Part shown: piece by piece, positions 60,816-64,000 of the stretch
How positions within the stretch are numbered: the stretch's first letter is position 1
Layout of the letters: each line of letters opens with the position of its first letter
Assembly (NCBI RefSeq): GCF_041358175.1
Contig: NZ_JBGKBE010000001.1
Span: 372,001-436,000 of the forward strand
Reading direction: 5' to 3'
From: Muriicola sp041358175
Lineage (GTDB): Bacteria > Bacteroidota > Bacteroidia > Flavobacteriales > Flavobacteriaceae
DNA length: 64,000 nucleotides
Notes under the pieces: generated by a model
What the model was told of the DNA's origin: nothing
The model's database searches: none
The model's input: only the letters and a program-made list of their open reading frames with translations
Position numbers and translations under genes: made by a program

Positions 60816-61190
60816 ATGGTAAAAGCAGACAAAAAAGAGCACACAGAGTTTATTGAGAAATCCGTTCATCACCTTGAGGCCCGGGGTTTTGACAAGATCA
60901 GGGTTGATCTCGACGGGTACGACAAACCCAAATCCTTTTTGAGAAAAAAGAACGGAACGACTGTTACTCCGGATATTGTGGCCAACAAAGACGGAAAAAG
61001 ATATTTTTTTGAGATCAGCTTAAAAACAGATGAGCCTCAGTTGTTAAAAACAAAATGGGTCTTCCTCGATGCGCTCAGCCGGATGAAGTCTGATGCCTTC
61101 AGGATCATTACTACAAAAGGGCATTATAAATTCACAGACAACCTGTTGGAGGATATCAACCTGACCAACAAGACTCCGATCAAAATCTAG
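60816..61190 (+). CDS. 124-residue protein with a possible nuclease-like core
   Basis: The ATG at 60816 starts M-V-K-A-D-K-K-E-H. The core K-N-G-T-T-V-T-P-D-I-V-A-N followed by R-Y-F-F-E-I-S-L-K recalls the P-D-x(n)-E-x-K signature of PD-(D/E)XK nucleases, but the spacing and E-I-S-L-K ending are not canonical. F-R-I-I-T-T-K-G-H-Y-K follows. It could equally be a non-catalytic fold of that superfamily. No family was recognised and no methylase or antitoxin adjoins. Confidence 0.55.
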   Translation: MVKADKKEHTEFIEKSVHHLEARGFDKIRVDLDGYDKPKSFLRKKNGTTVTPDIVANKDGKRYFFEISLKTDEPQLLKTKWVFLDALSRMKSDAFRIITTKGHYKFTDNLLEDINLTNKTPIKI

Positions 61191-61239
61191 GGGTAATTAA
61201 TTAATTTGAATTTATTTGGAATCAAGGCTATGGAGAAAT

Positions 61240-61680
61240 CTATGGCCTGATCATTTTTATGTGTGGAATGTCGTCTTCGAGATACTCCTCCCCTTTGGTT
61301 TTAAATCCTAGTTCTTTGTAAAAATTTTTCAGGTAAAGCTGGGCTGAAAGCACTATGGGCTGTTTAGGCCACTTGGTCTCAATGAATTCAACAGACGCTT
61401 GCATTATTTTTTTTCCATAGCCCAAACTTCTTGATGCTTTAGATACAGCCACCCGACCTATGCTGGGGTCTTTAAAATAATCTCCCGCCTCAAATACCCG
61501 GGTATAAGCGCATATACCTGCCTTGTTAAACCCCAGTACATGATATGCCTTTTCATCCAGGTTGTCAATATCCAGGTAAGGACAATTTTGTTCTACTATA
61601 AAGACTTCGTTTCTCAGTTGCAAAATGCGATACAATTCCGCTTTACTCAGATCTTTGTAGGACTTGATTTTAATTTCCAT
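61240..61680 (-). CDS. ElaA-like GNAT acetyltransferase
   Basis: The sequence L-Y-R-I-L-Q-L-R-N-E-V-F-I-V-E-Q near the start, then Y-L-D-I-D-N-L-D, R-V-A-V-S-K-A-S-R-S-L-G-Y-G-K and F-Y-K-E-L-G-F fit the ElaA subfamily of GNAT acetyltransferases; the acetyl-CoA loop is the S-R-S-L-G-Y-G-K part. 146 residues is normal. It acetylates an unknown amine in the cytoplasm. It lies 8 bp downstream of the CDF transporter stop and is probably co-transcribed. Confidence 0.88.
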   Translation of the reverse strand: MEIKIKSYKDLSKAELYRILQLRNEVFIVEQNCPYLDIDNLDEKAYHVLGFNKAGICAYTRVFEAGDYFKDPSIGRVAVSKASRSLGYGKKIMQASVEFIETKWPKQPIVLSAQLYLKNFYKELGFKTKGEEYLEDDIPHIKMIRP

Positions 61681-61688
61681 AGGTTGTT

Positions 61689-62600
61689 TTAATCCTGTAC
61701 TATGACCTCATTTGAATGACATTTTCCAAATTCGGGCTGAATACTAAGATGGGTAATACCAAAGTCGTGATAGACTTTCTCTTCTATCCCTTTCAAAATA
61801 TCATCGAAGGCATTCAAGTTAATATTTTCGTAAAAATCTATATGTGCCTCAAGGTGAATTTCCCTTTCGTTTAATTGCCAGATGTGCACATGATGTACAT
61901 TTTTAATCGCAGGGTGATCCCCAACGATTTTGACGATCTCATCCACTTTAATCTGGTCTGGGGTAAAAAGCATGAGTACTTTCGAAGAAGACTTCAGCAG
62001 GTCGTATCCCATATAGATCAAATAGAGACCAATGAGGATAGTCAGTAAAGGATCAACCCAGTACAGTTGATAGAAGTACATCAGCAGACCACCAATTAGG
62101 ACGGCTACGGAAGCCATCATGTCTGTAAGCAGGTGCAGATATGCAGATTTCATATTCATGTTCTGGCCTGCATCTTTTTTAAGAAGTAGTACGCTGAATC
62201 CATTTACAAGAATCCCCAGGGCGGAAAGCCATATAACCAGGGCCGGGGCAATAGGCTCGGGTTGCAGAAACCGCTCAACGGCTTCTTTGATTAGGACGAC
62301 AGCAATAACGATGAGGGTTGCAGAATTTACGAAAGCGGCCATAATCTCAGCCCTTTTATAGCCGAAAGTCTTTGTGGTAGAAGCTTGTTTGCTGGTAAAT
62401 CGATTGGCTAAATAACTGATGATAAGTGAAAGTACGTCGCTGAAGTTATGAAGGGCATCCGAGAGAAGTGCTAAACTACCTGAAATAATCCCTCCTATAA
62501 CTTGTGCCAGGGTAATAACAATATTCAGGAGAATGGAGATCAGTAGTTTCTTACCGCTCAGCTTTTGGTGGTGATGGTGATGGTGATGTGAGTGCGCCAT
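61689..62600 (-). CDS. CDF family zinc (cation) efflux transporter
   Basis: The N-terminus is M-A-H-S-H-H-H-H-H-H-H-Q, a metal-binding His run. Six membrane helices follow with the CDF ligands: S-L-A-L-L-S-D-A-L-H-N-F-S-D in helix 2 and Y-L-H-L-L-T-D-M-M-A-S in helix 5 (the H-x3-D and D sites). A cytosolic ferredoxin-like domain with H-V-H-I-W-Q-L closes the protein. Zn2+/H+ exchange at the inner membrane is expected. It stands next to rpiB on the same strand. Confidence 0.92.
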   Translation of the reverse strand: MAHSHHHHHHHQKLSGKKLLISILLNIVITLAQVIGGIISGSLALLSDALHNFSDVLSLIISYLANRFTSKQASTTKTFGYKRAEIMAAFVNSATLIVIAVVLIKEAVERFLQPEPIAPALVIWLSALGILVNGFSVLLLKKDAGQNMNMKSAYLHLLTDMMASVAVLIGGLLMYFYQLYWVDPLLTILIGLYLIYMGYDLLKSSSKVLMLFTPDQIKVDEIVKIVGDHPAIKNVHHVHIWQLNEREIHLEAHIDFYENINLNAFDDILKGIEEKVYHDFGITHLSIQPEFGKCHSNEVIVQD

Positions 62601-62639
62601 TCAAAATATTAAAATGTGGCTGCTTACTGATAGTTCCTG

Positions 62640-63071
62640 TTAGGAACAGGCCATTTTCTCAATTCTTCTTTCGTGTCGTCCTCCGTCAAAAGGCGTGTTT
62701 AAAAAGATCTGTACCATCTCAAGGGCCTGGTGAAGGGAAATAAACCTGGCTGGTAAACTCAGGATATTTGCATCGTTATGGGCTCTGGCCAGTTCAGTGA
62801 TCTCTTTATTCCAGCAAAGGGCAGCTCTGATTTTTTGATGTTTATTGGCTGTCATAGATGCGCCGTTTCCACTTCCGCAAATGATTATTCCAATTTCAGC
62901 ATTTCCTTCTTCTACGTCCTTTGCGACCGGATGTACAAAGTCGGGATAATCCACACTATCCGAACTATCAGTACCGTGGTTTATAACTTCAATATTAAGG
63001 GATTTAAGCAAGCCGACTACCGCTAGTTTATATTCAGTTCCGGCGTGGTCATTTCCAATGGCTATTTTCAT
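62640..63071 (-). CDS. rpiB: Ribose-5-phosphate isomerase B
   Basis: The ATG at 63071 starts M-K-I-A-I-G-N-D-H-A-G; the frame to 63104 is a leaderless extension. Motifs match RpiB: D-Y-P-D-F-V-H-P-V-A, I-I-I-C-G-S-G-N-G-A-S-M-T-A-N-K (catalytic Cys and anion hole), and L-A-R-A-H-N-D-A-N-I-L-S-L-P. It interconverts ribose-5-phosphate and ribulose-5-phosphate. 143 residues is normal. It is divergent from rnr across the putative origin region. Confidence 0.93.
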   Translation of the reverse strand: MKIAIGNDHAGTEYKLAVVGLLKSLNIEVINHGTDSSDSVDYPDFVHPVAKDVEEGNAEIGIIICGSGNGASMTANKHQKIRAALCWNKEITELARAHNDANILSLPARFISLHQALEMVQIFLNTPFDGGRHERRIEKMACS

Positions 63072-63202
63072 GTGTTTAGAGATAAATTCTATACTAAGGT
63101 ACAAATCCTGCTACTTAAAACATCTGATTAAACTTGTTAACAATGTTAAATTAATGTTTTGTTTAATCCTTTGATTTACAACCTTTTTTTGTTTCTTAAT
63201 AA

Positions 63203-63600
63203 TGTTGATAGCTCAACAATAAGATTTTGTTTTTTCTTCCTGGTATTTAATACAAATTTTGCAGTTAGACATATTCTCAAATTTCCAAAATAATATCCTT
63301 AAAAGTTAATAGGGTCTTATACACTTAAAAGAAGGTGAAGTTAACACTCAGAAGGAGATAAACTTATAAACTTATTATTGTTGATTCAGTTTATCAACAT
63401 CTTTTCATAAGTGTCCTAATCAACTTATTTATAGTGTAATCAACACTTGAAAACTTAGTTGTAAAGTAAAGAAGTTGTTCATTACAAATAATAGAACACT
63501 TTTTTATCCCCAGAGTTAACAGCCTATCATCATACCCATTTTTTTAAATTATTTAAATCAAAAAAGTAAATATGTATCTATATATGTTAACAAATAGGTA
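63203..63600. other. AT-rich region with clustered DnaA-box-like sites: possible replication origin
   Basis: The gap between rpiB and rnr is about 600 bp, AT-rich and gene-free. DnaA-box-like words seen: TTATCAACA at 63391-63399 (exact to the TTATCAACA form); CTATCAACA on the minus strand at 63203-63211, within the perfect inverted repeat TGTTGA-TAGC-TCAACA (63203-63218); GAATCAACA (minus, 63379-63387); TAATCAACT (63417-63425); TAATCAACA (63437-63445); and TTATCCCCA (63504-63512). A very AT-rich tract at 63536-63600 could serve as the unwinding element. This layout fits oriC, but dnaA is not visible; a regulatory region for rnr is the alternative. Confidence 0.45.
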
Positions 63601-63650
63601 AAGAGTTGGGATCAATCGATCTGAATAAGCAGTCAGTGGATTATAATTCG

Positions 63651-63658
63651 TAATTTTG
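63651..63658 (+). promoter_or_regulatory. TAATTTTG -7 promoter box of rnr
   Basis: TAATTTTG fits TAnnTTTG, 18 bp before the rnr ATG at 63677. Confidence 0.6.
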
Positions 63659-63676
63659 CGCCCAAATTATTATTGA

Positions 63677-64000
63677 ATGACGAAGAAGAAAAAAAGGGCT
63701 AATCAACATAGAAAGAACGAGATAACAAGAGGGATATTTGAAGTCCTGGAAAAAGAGCCTAACAAAAGTTTTAATTACAAGCAGATTGCATCAAAATTAG
63801 AAATAAACGATACTGAAGGAAGAAATATACTGATTAAGAGGTTAGGTCAGCTTAAAGCAAAAGAGAGAATCAGGGAATTTGAAAAAGGTAAGTACAAATC
63901 CCTGGAAAATAAAGTACTTCACGAAGGTAAGATTGAAGTAACAGCAAGAGGGAATGCCTATGTGATAGTGGATGGCCTGGATGATGATATATTTATCTCC
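63677..64000 (+). CDS. rnr: Ribonuclease R, N-terminal part (cut by window end)
   Basis: ATG at 63677 to the window edge, 108 codons: M-T-K-K-K-K-R-A-N, then an RNase R winged-helix domain (I-F-E-V-L-E-K-E-P-N-K-S-F-N-Y-K-Q-I-A) and the start of a cold-shock OB domain (G-K-I-E-V-T-A-R-G-N-A-Y-V-I-V). It degrades structured RNA 3' to 5'. The rest lies outside the window. Its transcript starts within the putative origin region. Confidence 0.9.
   Translation, partial: MTKKKKRANQHRKNEITRGIFEVLEKEPNKSFNYKQIASKLEINDTEGRNILIKRLGQLKAKERIREFEKGKYKSLENKVLHEGKIEVTARGNAYVIVDGLDDDIFIS

Noticed and set aside
1..64000. Prophage, integrative element or insertion sequence
   Set aside because: No transposase, integrase, phage structural gene or tRNA-bounded duplication was seen; only small repeats.

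Overview
The window looks like one stretch of chromosome from a marine-type Flavobacteriaceae (Bacteroidota). The grounds are TAnnTTTG promoter boxes, A-rich leaders without Shine-Dalgarno sites, many lipoproteins with S-C lipoboxes, DUF6090 and outer-membrane beta-barrel receptor families, a standalone DUF559 nuclease, and dispersed palindromic intergenic repeats typical of the group. No rRNA, transposase, prophage, CRISPR array or resistance cassette was seen. The single tRNA has a CAU anticodon.

Layout. 1-9.4 kb: end of a DUF2339 membrane protein, a 42-residue membrane protein behind 21-bp-phased direct repeats, a DUF559 nuclease bracketed by repeat copies, a beta-trefoil lectin followed by a TPR-adenylyl cyclase, a cyclophilin lipoprotein and a DUF6090 pair. 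9.6-17.6 kb: beta-propeller lipoprotein, small proteins, a TPR/FlgO-like membrane protein, a charged coiled-coil secreted protein with a small lipoprotein partner, a CBS protein, hairpin repeats and the tRNA. 17.7-30.2 kb: HemG-like flavodoxin, GH16 glucanase, NTF2-like protein, an S9 peptidase, a very large TolB-propeller/amidohydrolase and DUF808. This part carries most of the composite repeats. 30.3-42.1 kb: housekeeping genes (mce, rbfA, FtsX-type permease, dus, lepA) mixed with an outer-membrane receptor, an M28 peptidase, a TolB-like lipoprotein and a CPA1 antiporter. 42.3-45.4 kb: tandem-Usp protein translationally coupled to a SulP transporter. 45.4-50.7 kb: a coupled operon of MBL hydrolase, SMP-30-like lipoprotein, S8 protease and M1 aminopeptidase. 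50.7-53.8 kb: GCS2-CBS ligase with an AstE/AspA-like deacylase. 53.9-64 kb: rnpA-S41 protease, GT35-like enzyme lacking the PLP lysine, PqqB-like lipoprotein, fructosamine-kinase-like protein, Gfo/Idh/MocA oxidoreductase, ElaA-like GNAT, His-rich CDF transporter, rpiB, an AT-rich gap with a DnaA-box-like cluster, and the start of rnr.

Genes likely to work together: GCS2-CBS with the AstE-like hydrolase (making and breaking an amide-linked metabolite); Usp with SulP, perhaps with the divergent antiporter (ion or pH homeostasis); MBL/SMP-30/S8/M1 (periplasmic or outer-membrane hydrolysis); lectin with adenylyl cyclase (possible sensing pair). The strongest leads for something undescribed are the possible replication origin at 63.2-63.6 kb, the GT35-like enzyme with Ser at the PLP-lysine position, the GCS2-CBS/AstE pair, and the repeat families, one of which brackets the DUF559 nuclease.
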